From JAVJUV01 sp040220415 (lineage in GTDB: Bacteria > Pseudomonadota > Alphaproteobacteria > Rhodobacterales > Rhodobacteraceae), in contig JAVJUV010000091.1 of assembly GCA_040220415.1 (NCBI GenBank), forward strand, positions 135,384 to 199,383: a DNA stretch of 64,000 bases, given 5' to 3'. Under the pieces are notes generated by a model that saw only the letters and a list, made by a program, of their open reading frames with translations, made no database searches and was not told where the DNA came from. Made by a program: the position numbers and the translations under genes. Shown here piece by piece: positions 1-8,532 of the stretch; positions within the stretch are counted from its first letter, which is position 1, and each line of letters opens with the position of its first letter.

Positions 1-1004
1 TCGGCGACACGGGCATACGCGCCGCGTGGCTTCTGTTGCGCCTGATGGCAAGTGATGCGCGCCCGCAGATCGCGCGCGTCGTCATTCCCGCCCTCGTGCG
101 GGGCGATGAACTGATCACCGCGACCGGCTGTTACGGCGACCTGATCCGCGAATGCCAGCGGATCGAGCGCGACGGCACGGCGCTGGCCGCGGGCATCATG
201 ATCGGCAATCCGTTCACCGATGTCCCCGAGCTTTGTTCGCAAGTGCTTGTCACGACCGAGACCGACGCTGACACCGCGAAACGCGAGGCGCTTCGCCTGG
301 CGGAAGAATTCTGGCCGCTGCGGCACCGGATGCAGGGCAAGCTGATACCTCTGGATCGCGCGATTGCGCAGGCCAGAACGATGAAAGGGCCGATTGCTTT
401 CACCGACGCCGCCGATGCCACGTCATCGGGGGCCACGGGGGACTCGAACGCCATCCTGCGAGGCCTTGCCGACGCCGCCTATCCGAAGCGCGTGCTGGCG
501 CAAATCGTCGATGCGCCGGCGGCCAAGGCGGCGCATGAGGCCGGGATCGGGGCGGAAATCGAGGTGACCCTTGGCGGCTCGATTGATCCGCAACGTTATA
601 CCCCGATGCCGGTCAGGGCCCGCGTCAAGCTCTTGTCCGATGGGAAGTCCCGCCTGGAAACCATGCAGACGCCGCTCGACGCCGGTCCGACGGCGGTTCT
701 GACATTCGGCAACTTCACGGTTGTCGTGCTGAGCAGGACGATCAGCCTTTTCGACCGGGCGATGTATTATGCGAACGGCTGCAATCCACAGGATTTCGAT
801 CTGACGGTCGTGAAATCGCCGCACACCGAGTTTCACATGTACGACGGCTGGGTCGAAAAGAACTTCAACATCGACGCGCCCGGGGCTACATCGGCGGACC
901 TTCCCAGCCTGGGCCACACGATCTGCGCCCGTCCGATGTATCCAATGGAACCCGATACGGCGTTTTCGCCGGAAGCGACCGTCTACCAGCGAGAGCCTTC
1001 ATGA
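1..1004 (+). CDS. MlrC-like M81 family metallopeptidase, 5' end outside window
   Basis: The reading frame is open from the left edge (first full codon at base 3), so the gene begins upstream of the window and only about 333 C-terminal residues are visible. Family members are usually near 500 residues. The visible part matches the M81/MlrC family (microcystin LR degradation protein MlrC and relatives): it has the typical run ADATSSGATGDSNAIL in place of the common DNPGGGAPGD-like segment, followed by the C-terminal MlrC domain with VVLSR and the SPHTEFHMY region. Known members are zinc-dependent and cleave linear peptides or related amide substrates; the substrate here is not known. The stop overlaps the next start as ATGA, so the gene is translationally coupled to the enolase-superfamily gene and sits in an operon with a sulfatase. 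Family assignment is firm; the reaction is not. Confidence 0.85.
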   Translation, partial: GDTGIRAAWLLLRLMASDARPQIARVVIPALVRGDELITATGCYGDLIRECQRIERDGTALAAGIMIGNPFTDVPELCSQVLVTTETDADTAKREALRLAEEFWPLRHRMQGKLIPLDRAIAQARTMKGPIAFTDAADATSSGATGDSNAILRGLADAAYPKRVLAQIVDAPAAKAAHEAGIGAEIEVTLGGSIDPQRYTPMPVRARVKLLSDGKSRLETMQTPLDAGPTAVLTFGNFTVVVLSRTISLFDRAMYYANGCNPQDFDLTVVKSPHTEFHMYDGWVEKNFNIDAPGATSADLPSLGHTICARPMYPMEPDTAFSPEATVYQREPS

Positions 1005-2179
1005 AAATCGAAGACGTCGACTTTTTCTACCTGTCCATGCCCGAGGTGACGACCGCCGCCGACGGAAGCCAGGATGCGCTTCTGGTGCGCGTCGCCGCCG
1101 GGGGGCTTGTCGGGTGGGGCGAGTGCGAGGCCGCTCCGCTACCTTCGATCGCCGCGTTCGTCTGCCCGATGTCGCACGGCGCCTGTCGTCCTGTCGCGGC
1201 GTCGGTTCTTGGCGCATCACTGGAACACCCGGCGGATATCGGGGCAATCGCGGCGAAGGTCGCCCATGACAGCATGGACCTGCTTCAGGCCGCGCACACA
1301 TGGTCCGGGATCGAAATGGCCCTGTGGGATCTACTGGGCAGGAAGCGCGACGAGCCGGTGTGGAAGCTGCTGGGATACCGCGAGACGGCGCCGAAAATCC
1401 CCTACGCCTCGCTTCTGTTCGCGGATACGCCGGAAGAGACTCTGGAGCACGGACGCGACGCCCTTCGACGCGGATTCGGCGCGATGAAGTTCGGCTGGGG
1501 GCCGATCGGCACGGCCGATATCGCCGCGGATGCCGACCAGTTTCGCGCGGCGCGCGAAGGGATCGGCAAGGACGCGCACCTGATGGTCGATGTGGGGCAG
1601 ATCTTCGGCGAGGATGCCGACGCCGCGGCCGCGCGACTGGACGCACTTGAGGAGACCGGGGCCACCTGGTTCGAAGAGCCTTTCTCGGGCCATGCCTTCG
1701 AAGCCTATGCCGAGTTGTCCCGCAAGGGATCGAAGGTCGGGATTGCCGGGGGAGAGGCCTCGCACAATGTCGCGATGGCCCGACACCTGATGGACTTCGG
1801 CAAGGTCGGCTTCATCCAGATCGACTGCGGGCGGATCGGCGGGATCGGCCCGGCGCTGGAGGTTGCCGAACTGGCCAGCGCCCGGGGTGTCACCTACGTC
1901 AACCACACTTTCACCACGCATCTGGCACTCAGCGCATCGCTTCAGCCCTATGCGGGCATGGCGGACCATCGGATCTGCGAGTACCCGGCGCAGCCCAGCG
2001 CGCTGGCCGCGGCCGTTACCTCGACACCCCTGAAGCGTGACGCCAATGGCGAGATCCGCGCGCCCGACGCTCCGGGCCTTGGCATCACCGTCGATACCGG
2101 CGCACTGGCGGAATATCTGGTGGATACGGAGATCAAGGTGGGAGGCAAGCTGCTCTACCGCACCCCCGCGCTGGCGTGA
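1001..2179 (+). CDS. mandelate racemase/muconate lactonizing enzyme family protein
   Basis: This 392-residue protein is an enolase-superfamily enzyme with an N-terminal capping domain and a TIM barrel. Candidate catalytic residues are visible in order: Lys163 in AMKFGWGP, metal ligands Asp197 in MVDVGQ, a Glu in WFEEP (225/226) and Glu252 in AGGEAS, then Asp275 in QIDCGRIGG and His302 in YVNHTF. The Asp-His dyad places it with the mandelate racemase subgroup, in which the enzyme abstracts a proton next to a carboxylate to racemise, epimerise or dehydrate an acid. The substrate cannot be read from sequence. It overlaps the MlrC-like gene by 4 bases and is followed after 3 bases by a sulfatase, which suggests that its substrate is released or made during breakdown of a sulfated compound. 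Confidence 0.88.
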   Translation: MKIEDVDFFYLSMPEVTTAADGSQDALLVRVAAGGLVGWGECEAAPLPSIAAFVCPMSHGACRPVAASVLGASLEHPADIGAIAAKVAHDSMDLLQAAHTWSGIEMALWDLLGRKRDEPVWKLLGYRETAPKIPYASLLFADTPEETLEHGRDALRRGFGAMKFGWGPIGTADIAADADQFRAAREGIGKDAHLMVDVGQIFGEDADAAAARLDALEETGATWFEEPFSGHAFEAYAELSRKGSKVGIAGGEASHNVAMARHLMDFGKVGFIQIDCGRIGGIGPALEVAELASARGVTYVNHTFTTHLALSASLQPYAGMADHRICEYPAQPSALAAAVTSTPLKRDANGEIRAPDAPGLGITVDTGALAEYLVDTEIKVGGKLLYRTPALA

Positions 2180-2182
2180 GGG

Positions 2183-3688
2183 ATGACAGAGCGCCCGGAT
2201 ATCCTGTTTCTCTTTTCGGACCAGCACGCGCGATCCGTCTGCGGCGCCTATGGCGACACGCTTGGGGTCAGTCCGAACCTTGACGCTCTGGCCCGGTCCG
2301 GCGTGACCTTCACCAACGCCTATTGCCCCTCGCCGATCTGCACGCCGTCGCGGATGTCGCTGTTGACCGGGCGCTGGCCGTTCGAGCAGCAATGCTGGAC
2401 GCTGGAGGACGTGCTGTCGTCGGGGCTGCCGACGTATGCGCATGCGCTGGGGGCGGCCGGATACAGGACGATCTCGGTCGGCAGGATGCATTCGGTTGGA
2501 CCGGACCAGCACCACGGCTTTTCGGAGCGGCTGGTCGGAGACTGCGGCCCCAACTGGCTGGGGGTCGAGCGCCAGAAACTAGGCCCGCTGCTGGGTGCGC
2601 AGGGTCCAAGTGGGCCGGGGCCGAACGGGCTGGCGCGGTCGCTGAAATTCTCGGGCAAGGGGCAATCCGGCTACGAGGTGGTCGACGACGCGACGACCGA
2701 GACGGCCTGCGAACGCCTTGCCGAACTGGGACGCGCTCGGCGGGCGGGCGACGACGCGCCGTTCTGCATGGTGGCGGGCTTCATCCTTCCGCATTGCCCT
2801 TTCGTGGCGCGGCCAGAGGACTATGACCTGTTCGCGGGCCGCGTTTCGCCCCCGCGCATTCCACCGCCCGAACCCGGCGACGAGCACTCGTGGCTGCGCA
2901 AGTGGCGGTCGGAGTCCTGCGCGGAGGCCGCCAGTGCGGAAGACGTGGACCGGGCGCGCACCGCCTATTGGGGGCTGGTGCATGCGCTGGACGCGAAGAT
3001 CGGCCGGATACTTCAGGCGCTGGATAGGGCGGGTCTTCGGGAGAACACGCTGATCGTCTATGCCTCGGATCACGGCGAACATGCGGGCGAGCGCGGGCTG
3101 TGGTGGAAGAACACGATGCACGAGGCGTCTGCCGGCATCCCCCTGATCATGTCATGGCCGGGGGCCTTGCCGGAGGGTGCGCGCTGCGACCGGGTCTGCA
3201 ACCTGATCGACCTGGGCGCGACGATGATCGAGGCGGCTGGGGCACAGGCATTACCCCGGTCCCGCGCCAGAAGCCTTCTTGGCATCGCCCACGACCCAGC
3301 GGCGGCCTGGGTTGACGAGACCTACAGCGAATACGTCACCGACCTGTCTTCGCCCTGGACCGGGACGGAGGCGACGACCCAAAGGATGGTTCGGGCCGGC
3401 CGCTGGAAGTACGTACATATCGAGGGCTACCGGCCCATCCTGTTCGACCTGGCAGCGGACCCGGATGAACTGAGCGACCTGGGCGACAGCGACGCGCACG
3501 CGGCCATCCGCGAAAGCCTTTCGGAGAAGGTGCTGGACGGATGGGATGCGCGCGCCATCCGGCACGAGGTCGACCTGCAGACGAAGGAAAAGGCCATTCT
3601 TCGCGACTGGGGTGCCCGGACGAAACCCCAAAGCACTGCGCAGCTTCTGATTTCGGACGAGGATAGCTGGCTGGACCCCCTGCCCTAG
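2183..3688 (+). CDS. sulfatase (S1 family, first of three)
   Basis: This 501-residue alkaline-phosphatase-superfamily sulfatase hydrolyses a sulfate ester. The N-terminal metal site ILFLFSDQH and the signature CTPSRMSLLTGR are clear. Cys53 of CTPSR is the residue that would be converted to formylglycine, and IVYASDHGEHAGERG supplies the C-terminal metal ligands. There is no signal peptide, so it should act in the cytosol on an imported substrate. It starts 3 bases after the enolase-superfamily gene. Its TAG stop interlocks with the stop of the opposing sulfatase on CTAG at 3685-3688. The overall pattern recalls choline-sulfatase-like and aryl/alkyl sulfatases, but substrate specificity cannot be assigned. 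A matching formylglycine-generating enzyme is encoded at 19336-20316. Confidence 0.9.
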   Translation: MTERPDILFLFSDQHARSVCGAYGDTLGVSPNLDALARSGVTFTNAYCPSPICTPSRMSLLTGRWPFEQQCWTLEDVLSSGLPTYAHALGAAGYRTISVGRMHSVGPDQHHGFSERLVGDCGPNWLGVERQKLGPLLGAQGPSGPGPNGLARSLKFSGKGQSGYEVVDDATTETACERLAELGRARRAGDDAPFCMVAGFILPHCPFVARPEDYDLFAGRVSPPRIPPPEPGDEHSWLRKWRSESCAEAASAEDVDRARTAYWGLVHALDAKIGRILQALDRAGLRENTLIVYASDHGEHAGERGLWWKNTMHEASAGIPLIMSWPGALPEGARCDRVCNLIDLGATMIEAAGAQALPRSRARSLLGIAHDPAAAWVDETYSEYVTDLSSPWTGTEATTQRMVRAGRWKYVHIEGYRPILFDLAADPDELSDLGDSDAHAAIRESLSEKVLDGWDARAIRHEVDLQTKEKAILRDWGARTKPQSTAQLLISDEDSWLDPLP

Positions 3689-4959
3689 GTTCTTGTCGCT
3701 GCAAGCCGGTCCGCCAACCCGCTTCGCATCGCGCCGATCAGGGCGATGCCTTCGTCGTCTTCCAGACGCCTGGCCTCGGCCAGCATGTCGGATGCAAGGG
3801 CGTCTATCGTCGGTGCGAAATCGGGATAATGCGTGAACCTCTCGAAACCGCCATCGTCCCTTGGGGTGAGGAAGATGTTCAGTTCCTCTTCCGGGTCGAC
3901 AGTCAGGTTGTAGAGTTCGTGGTCGCCGTTGTCCGACACGATCAGCTTCCAGTCGTCCGTGCGCCAGGCGCGCTGGTGGAAGCCGCTGATATGGGTGATG
4001 TTCTGCACGTAATAGCCTGCCCGCCAATCCGCAGGTGCCTCGCCGTGCAACAGGGGAACCAGGCTTCGTCCCTGTATCTCGGGCGGCAGCGCCTCGCCGG
4101 CTAGCTCCAAAAGTGTCGGCGTCAGATCCTGGATACCGACGGGTGCCGCGCACCGCGAACCCGGCGCAATGCCCGGCCCCTCGACGATCATCGGGATGCG
4201 CAGCGAGTCGTCGGTGCAGACGAACTTGTGCTCGCCTTCCCGCCGGTACCAGAACGTATCGCCGTGATCGGAAAAGTAGATGACCACGGTGTTGTCCCGA
4301 AACCCCGCCGCCTCGATCGCGTCGCGCACGCGTCCGAGGTTGTGGTCCAGCGCACTGACGGCGGCATAATAGCCCGCGAAGGGAACACCCATGCCCCTGT
4401 AGGGCTCGTAGAAACGCTGCGGCGCCGAATAGGGATCGTGGGGCGGGTAGAAGCTGAGCACCATTGCGAAGGGGTTTTCCTGCCCGCCGCGCCCGGACAG
4501 CCAGCGGGTGGCGGCGTCGGTCGCGCGGTCGGGGCGATACTCGCCGTCGAGCTTGCCGTCGATCCAGTGCCCGCGGCGCGAGTTGAAGCTTTCTTCCCAG
4601 TGGTCGAAGAAGGGCGGATGCGCTTCGCCCAGGTGCCACTTGCCGAAATGCGCCGTCGTGTAGCCCGCCGATTGCAGCCGGTCGAACACCGTCAGCGGGA
4701 TGCGGGAATGCGTCGCGAAGGCGTTGTCGACACCGTAGAGATTGTCGATGACCTGGTGCCGGGACGGATACGTGCCGGTCCAGGCGGTGGCGCGCGCGGG
4801 CGTACAGACCGGCCAGGGCGTCATCGCCGTGTCGAAGCACATGCCCCGTTCGGCCATCCGCGACGTCTCGGGCGTTTCCGTGAAACGGTTTCCGTAACAG
4901 ACCAGCGAATCCATGCGCTGCTGGTCGGTCATAACGATGACGATGTTGGGTCTGGTCAT
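3685..4959 (-). CDS. sulfatase (S1 family, second of three)
   Basis: This is a 424-residue sulfatase. The frame stays open far upstream, but the start at 4959 is chosen because MTRPNIVIVMTDQQRMD is the canonical sulfatase N-terminus and its ATG overlaps the upstream ABC ATPase stop as ATGA. The modification motif is CTPARATAWTG with Cys52 as the formylglycine residue. GKWHLGE is the usual second signature, and VIYFSDHGDTFW supplies the C-terminal metal site. No signal peptide is present, so it is predicted cytosolic. It is the last gene of an operon with two oligopeptide-type ABC ATPases, which suggests that the importer brings in its sulfated substrate. Its stop interlocks with that of the convergent sulfatase. 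Confidence 0.9.
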   Translation of the reverse strand: MTRPNIVIVMTDQQRMDSLVCYGNRFTETPETSRMAERGMCFDTAMTPWPVCTPARATAWTGTYPSRHQVIDNLYGVDNAFATHSRIPLTVFDRLQSAGYTTAHFGKWHLGEAHPPFFDHWEESFNSRRGHWIDGKLDGEYRPDRATDAATRWLSGRGGQENPFAMVLSFYPPHDPYSAPQRFYEPYRGMGVPFAGYYAAVSALDHNLGRVRDAIEAAGFRDNTVVIYFSDHGDTFWYRREGEHKFVCTDDSLRIPMIVEGPGIAPGSRCAAPVGIQDLTPTLLELAGEALPPEIQGRSLVPLLHGEAPADWRAGYYVQNITHISGFHQRAWRTDDWKLIVSDNGDHELYNLTVDPEEELNIFLTPRDDGGFERFTHYPDFAPTIDALASDMLAEARRLEDDEGIALIGAMRSGLADRLAATRT

Positions 4960-5957
4960 TCCGGTTGCCTCGCGTGATTGGCCTGACTGGTTTCCGCGAA
5001 ATGGCAGGACACGAGGCGGCCGTCCGGCAGCGGCCTGAGCCGTGGCGGGTCGGTCTTGCATCGGTCCTGTGCCATCGGGCAGCGGGTATGGAACCGGCAG
5101 CCCGGTGGGGGATTGGCCGCGCTGGGAACGTCGCCGGGTATCGTGAAGAAGGATTTCCGGCCCTTCTGGGCCGAAGGGACGGAGCCGAGCAGCGCCTGTG
5201 TATAGGGGTGCGCGGGCGCGTCGAAGAGGCTTTGCTTGTCCGCGATCTCGACGATCTGGCCGAGATACATCACCGCCACCCTGTCCGATATGTGGTGAAC
5301 GACGCCAAGATCGTGCGAGATGAAGAGATAGGTCAGGCCCAGCTCGTTCCGAAGGTCCTGCAACAGGTTCAGGATCTGCGCCTGGACAGAGACATCCAGC
5401 GCGGAAACCGCTTCGTCGCAGACGACAAGCGACGGGTTCAAGACCAGGGCGCGCGCGATGCACAACCGCTGGCGCTGGCCGCCGGAGAATTCATGCGGAT
5501 AGCGCCCGGCATGCCAGGAGGACAATCCGACAAGATCGAGGACCTCGCGCAGCCTGGTCTCGCGGGATGCGCTGTCACCGACGCCGTGCACGACCAGCGG
5601 CTCGATCACCAGCTCTCCGGCCGTCATGCGCGGATTGAGCGCGCCGAACGGGTCCTGGAAGATGATCTGAAGCTCCTTCCGCATGGCCCGCATCTCGGCC
5701 GGAGTGAGTGCCAGAAGGTCGCGGTCCCTGTAGCGGATGCTGCCGCTGGTGGGTTCCACAAGCCGAAGGATCAGCCGCCCCGTCGTGGTCTTCCCGCAGC
5801 CGCTTTCGCCCACCAGTCCCAGAACTTCACCGGGTGCGACATCGAACGAGATGTCGTCCACGGCCAGGATGCTTGTGCGGTGCCGCGCCAGCCCGCCCCG
5901 TCCGGTGACGAACTCCTTGCGCAGATCGCGCACCGACAGAAGCGGCGTTCCGGTCAC
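4956..5957 (-). CDS. oligopeptide/dipeptide-type ABC transporter ATP-binding protein (DppF/OppF-like)
   Basis: This 333-residue ATPase belongs to the family serving peptide/nickel/oligosaccharide importers with family 5 binding proteins. Walker A is GESGCGKTT, the ABC signature is SGGQRQR, Walker B runs through LVVCDEAVSALD, and the H-loop is FISHDLG. The C-terminal extension with PGCRFHTRCP and clustered cysteines is the oligopeptide_HPY domain seen in DppF/OppF proteins. It overlaps the upstream DppD-like gene (ATGA at 5954-5957) and the downstream sulfatase. Its permease and binding-protein partners are most likely the genes at 9413-12967, encoded on the other strand about 2.4 kb away and carrying a near-identical operator. 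Confidence 0.93.
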   Translation of the reverse strand: MTGTPLLSVRDLRKEFVTGRGGLARHRTSILAVDDISFDVAPGEVLGLVGESGCGKTTTGRLILRLVEPTSGSIRYRDRDLLALTPAEMRAMRKELQIIFQDPFGALNPRMTAGELVIEPLVVHGVGDSASRETRLREVLDLVGLSSWHAGRYPHEFSGGQRQRLCIARALVLNPSLVVCDEAVSALDVSVQAQILNLLQDLRNELGLTYLFISHDLGVVHHISDRVAVMYLGQIVEIADKQSLFDAPAHPYTQALLGSVPSAQKGRKSFFTIPGDVPSAANPPPGCRFHTRCPMAQDRCKTDPPRLRPLPDGRLVSCHFAETSQANHARQPE

Positions 5958-7006
5958 CGCAATTTCCCTTCGAAGCGATACCCGGTGTTGCGGATACAGG
6001 CCGCCTCATGTCCCGGACCGACTTCGACCAGCGAGGGCACGGCCGTGTCGCATTCGGGCCGCGCGTAGGAGCAGCGCGGGGCAAACCGGCATCCCGGCGG
6101 AAGATCGGACAGGGGCGGCACGCTTCCCCTTATGGCGTTCAGGCGCTCGGAGACGTGATCGATCCCCGGAATGCTTTCCATCAGCGCTTCGGTATAGGGG
6201 TGCTTGGGGTTTTCGAAGATGCGCGCAGCGCCGGCCTTTTCCAGGATCTGTCCGAGATACATGATCATGACCCGATCGGTGAAAGCCGAGACGACACCAA
6301 GGTCGTGGCTGATCAGAACAATGCCCATCTTGTATTCGTCCTGAAGGCTAAGCATTAGGTCGAGTATCTGGGCCTGGATCGTGACATCGAGCGCGGTGGT
6401 GGGTTCGTCCGCGATCAAAAGCTTCGGCTGGCATATCAGCGCCATCGCGATCATGATCCTCTGGCGCATTCCCCCCGACAGGCGGTGCGGAAAGTCGTCG
6501 ATCTTCTGCTCTGGCGACGGGATGCCCACGCGTTGCAGCGCCTCGATCGCCATGCCGCGGGCCTCTTTCCCGGAAACGCCCAGATGCCGCCGCGCGGTTT
6601 CGCCCAGTTGATGACCAATCGTCAGAACGGGATTGAGCGCGGTCATCGGCTCCTGAAAGATCATCCCCATCGCCGACCCGCGCAGGTTTTGCAGCCGCTT
6701 TTCCGGCAGAGCCAGAAGGTCTTCGCCCAAGAGCCGCAGTTTACCTGCCTTCAGGGTCCCGCCTTTCGGCAACAGCCGCATGATCGCCAGAGCGGTCATG
6801 CTTTTCCCGCTGCCGGATTCGCCGACAATCCCGACGATCTCGCCCGGATCGAGCCGGAAGGATATGTTGTCGAGAATGCGCGTGCTGCCGAAGGTGACCG
6901 TCAAGTCTTCGACCTCGAGCAAGGGAACCTGCTCCGTCGGGACAGGCGGCTCCGTCCGCAATCCTTCAGTCGGCTCTTCGGTGCCCTGCATCGTGGTTTG
7001 GCCCAC
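5954..7006 (-). CDS. oligopeptide/dipeptide-type ABC transporter ATP-binding protein (DppD/OppD-like)
   Basis: This is a 350-residue ABC ATPase. Walker A is GESGSGKSM, the signature is SGGMRQR, Walker B is LLIADEPTTALD, and the C-terminus has the PPGCRFAPRCSYARPEC cysteine-rich segment typical of DppD/OppD. It would form a heterodimer with the product of the overlapping downstream gene. The first 25 or so residues before LLEVEDLTVTFG are low in family similarity, so an internal Met (start 6991) is also possible. It is the first gene of the ATPase-ATPase-sulfatase operon. The perfect dyad at 7043-7066 lies 37 bases upstream and overlaps a reverse-strand TATAAT, which points to repression by a GntR-type regulator. 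Confidence 0.93.
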   Translation of the reverse strand: MGQTTMQGTEEPTEGLRTEPPVPTEQVPLLEVEDLTVTFGSTRILDNISFRLDPGEIVGIVGESGSGKSMTALAIMRLLPKGGTLKAGKLRLLGEDLLALPEKRLQNLRGSAMGMIFQEPMTALNPVLTIGHQLGETARRHLGVSGKEARGMAIEALQRVGIPSPEQKIDDFPHRLSGGMRQRIMIAMALICQPKLLIADEPTTALDVTIQAQILDLMLSLQDEYKMGIVLISHDLGVVSAFTDRVMIMYLGQILEKAGAARIFENPKHPYTEALMESIPGIDHVSERLNAIRGSVPPLSDLPPGCRFAPRCSYARPECDTAVPSLVEVGPGHEAACIRNTGYRFEGKLR

Positions 7007-7042
7007 TCCCTGTACGCCATCGCTGGCCTTGCCTGCCTGCTT

Positions 7043-7066
7043 GGATCGTATACTATTATACGATCC
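7043..7066. promoter_or_regulatory. GntR-type operator dyad in a divergent promoter region
   Basis: A perfect 10-bp inverted repeat, GGATCGTATA-CTAT-TATACGATCC, lies between the divergent DppD-like ATPase gene and the third sulfatase. It contains TATAAT read on the minus strand and TATACT read on the plus strand, so it probably covers the -10 elements of both promoters. The core ATCGTATA-N4-TATACGAT occurs again at 9305-9324, beside the GntR/FCD regulator gene. Binding by that regulator is inferred. Confidence 0.8.
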
Positions 7067-7095
7067 TGAATTGGCAAGCCTCGGTACGCATTCCC

Positions 7096-8532
7096 ATGAA
7101 CAATCCGAACATCATCTTCGTTCTTGTCGACCAGATGCGACGCGATGCGCTGTCCTGCGCCGGCGACATGAACGTCAGAACACCCAATCTGGATGCGCTT
7201 GCCAATGCCGGAGTCCGTTTCACGGCCGCAAGCGCGACCTTTCCCGCCTGCGTTCCCAGCCGATTTTCGATCCTGACCGGCCACTACGCCCATACGCGCA
7301 ACGTCCCCGCACTGGGATACAGGCTGTCACCTTCCGAGTATACCTTGGGTGAAGCCATGAAAACGGCGGGCTACAACACGGCCTATGTGGGGAAATGGCA
7401 TCTCTACTCGGCCTATGGCGTCAGCGGAGGTCTGACCTTGTCGCAGGCCTCGCGAACGCCGGTTCCCGCGACGCACCGGCGGGGCTTCGACGTGTGGCGA
7501 GGCTTCGAGCTGCGCAACGACTATTACGACAGCTACGTCTTCCACGACGACGAGACCACACCCCGCAAGCTGTCGGGCCACCAGACCGACGCGCTTTTCC
7601 GCATCGCCGAGGATTGCATCCGCGACCGCGACCTATCCAAGCCACTTTTCCTGACGCTATCGGTCGAAGCGCCCCACCCGCCATTCGTGGCCACGCCGGA
7701 GCATCTTGCGCGAAGGCAGGCACGGGGCCCGCTGCACCTTCGTCCCAACACGGACATGCATGGCATCGGGTTCTTTCCCCCGGAATGGTACGACGCCGAC
7801 GGCCCTGCAGGAGCCGTCGATCCGGCCGATCCGGCTTCGGTCGCGCGCGTGTTCGAGGCCAACATGCTGGCCTATTACGCGATGATCGAGCAGATCGACG
7901 ACAACATGGGCAAGCTGGTTCGGCTGCTGGACGTAGAAGGCATGAGGGAAAACACCATCATCGTCTTCATGTCGGATCATGGCGAACTGGGCGGCAGCCA
8001 CGGCCAGTTGGGCAAGGCGCAGCCCTGGGAGGAATCGGTCGGCATTCCGCTGATCGTGGCGGGGCCGGGAATTACTGCCTGCCGGACGACCGGGCTTCCG
8101 GTCTGCACCGAGGATATCTTTCCCACGTTCGTCGGTCTGGCCGGCGGCGCCGCCCCCGACGGATTGCCCGGCATCGACCTGTCCGAGTTTCTTCGCGGCG
8201 TTTGCGGCGAGCCCGACCGCGACGGAGTCCTGCTGGAGTTCGTCACCGAGACGCGCGCGAACCGCGGCTATTATGACGAAACATGGCGCGGCATCCGGAC
8301 GAGAACGCACAAGTACACGGTTCTCGGCAACCGAAGCGGCGCCCGTCCCTGGCAATTGTTCGACCTTGAAGCCGACCCCTACGAGCAGAGGAACCTTTTG
8401 CCCGAGGACGGCATCGAAAGCCTGGCGGCAGATCTTCACGGCAGGTTGTCGGCGTTGCTGGATGCGGCAGAGGACGATTACGCCCTTGCGCCCGCATTCG
8501 GACTGCCGGGACGGGCCTGCGTCGCGCCCTAG
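7096..8532 (+). CDS. sulfatase (S1 family, third of three)
   Basis: This is a 478-residue cytosolic sulfatase. NIIFVLVDQMRRDAL is the N-terminal metal-binding segment, CVPSRFSILTG carries the formylglycine Cys52, VGKWHL is the second signature, and IVFMSDHGELGGSHG supplies the distal metal ligands. No signal peptide is seen. The gene is transcribed alone, divergently from the ABC ATPase operon across the operator dyad at 7043-7066. Its stop interlocks with the stop of the convergent GntR gene on CTAG (8529-8532). It differs clearly in sequence from the other two sulfatases, so the three probably remove sulfates from different positions or substrates. Confidence 0.9.
   Translation: MNNPNIIFVLVDQMRRDALSCAGDMNVRTPNLDALANAGVRFTAASATFPACVPSRFSILTGHYAHTRNVPALGYRLSPSEYTLGEAMKTAGYNTAYVGKWHLYSAYGVSGGLTLSQASRTPVPATHRRGFDVWRGFELRNDYYDSYVFHDDETTPRKLSGHQTDALFRIAEDCIRDRDLSKPLFLTLSVEAPHPPFVATPEHLARRQARGPLHLRPNTDMHGIGFFPPEWYDADGPAGAVDPADPASVARVFEANMLAYYAMIEQIDDNMGKLVRLLDVEGMRENTIIVFMSDHGELGGSHGQLGKAQPWEESVGIPLIVAGPGITACRTTGLPVCTEDIFPTFVGLAGGAAPDGLPGIDLSEFLRGVCGEPDRDGVLLEFVTETRANRGYYDETWRGIRTRTHKYTVLGNRSGARPWQLFDLEADPYEQRNLLPEDGIESLAADLHGRLSALLDAAEDDYALAPAFGLPGRACVAP

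Noticed and set aside
1331..2515. A 394-codon minus-strand frame over the enolase-superfamily gene and first sulfatase
   Set aside because: The plus-strand genes have clear catalytic motifs, while the reverse frame has only shadow-like composition.
3251..4840. A long minus-strand frame of about 529 codons across two sulfatase genes
   Set aside because: It overlaps real sulfatase genes in another frame, is arginine-rich and low in hydrophobic order, and has no recognisable motif. It is a high-GC shadow.
4960..5463. Upstream extension of the second sulfatase frame by 168 codons
   Set aside because: The extension lies inside the ABC ATPase gene on the same strand and is not sulfatase-like; the family N-terminus begins at 4959.
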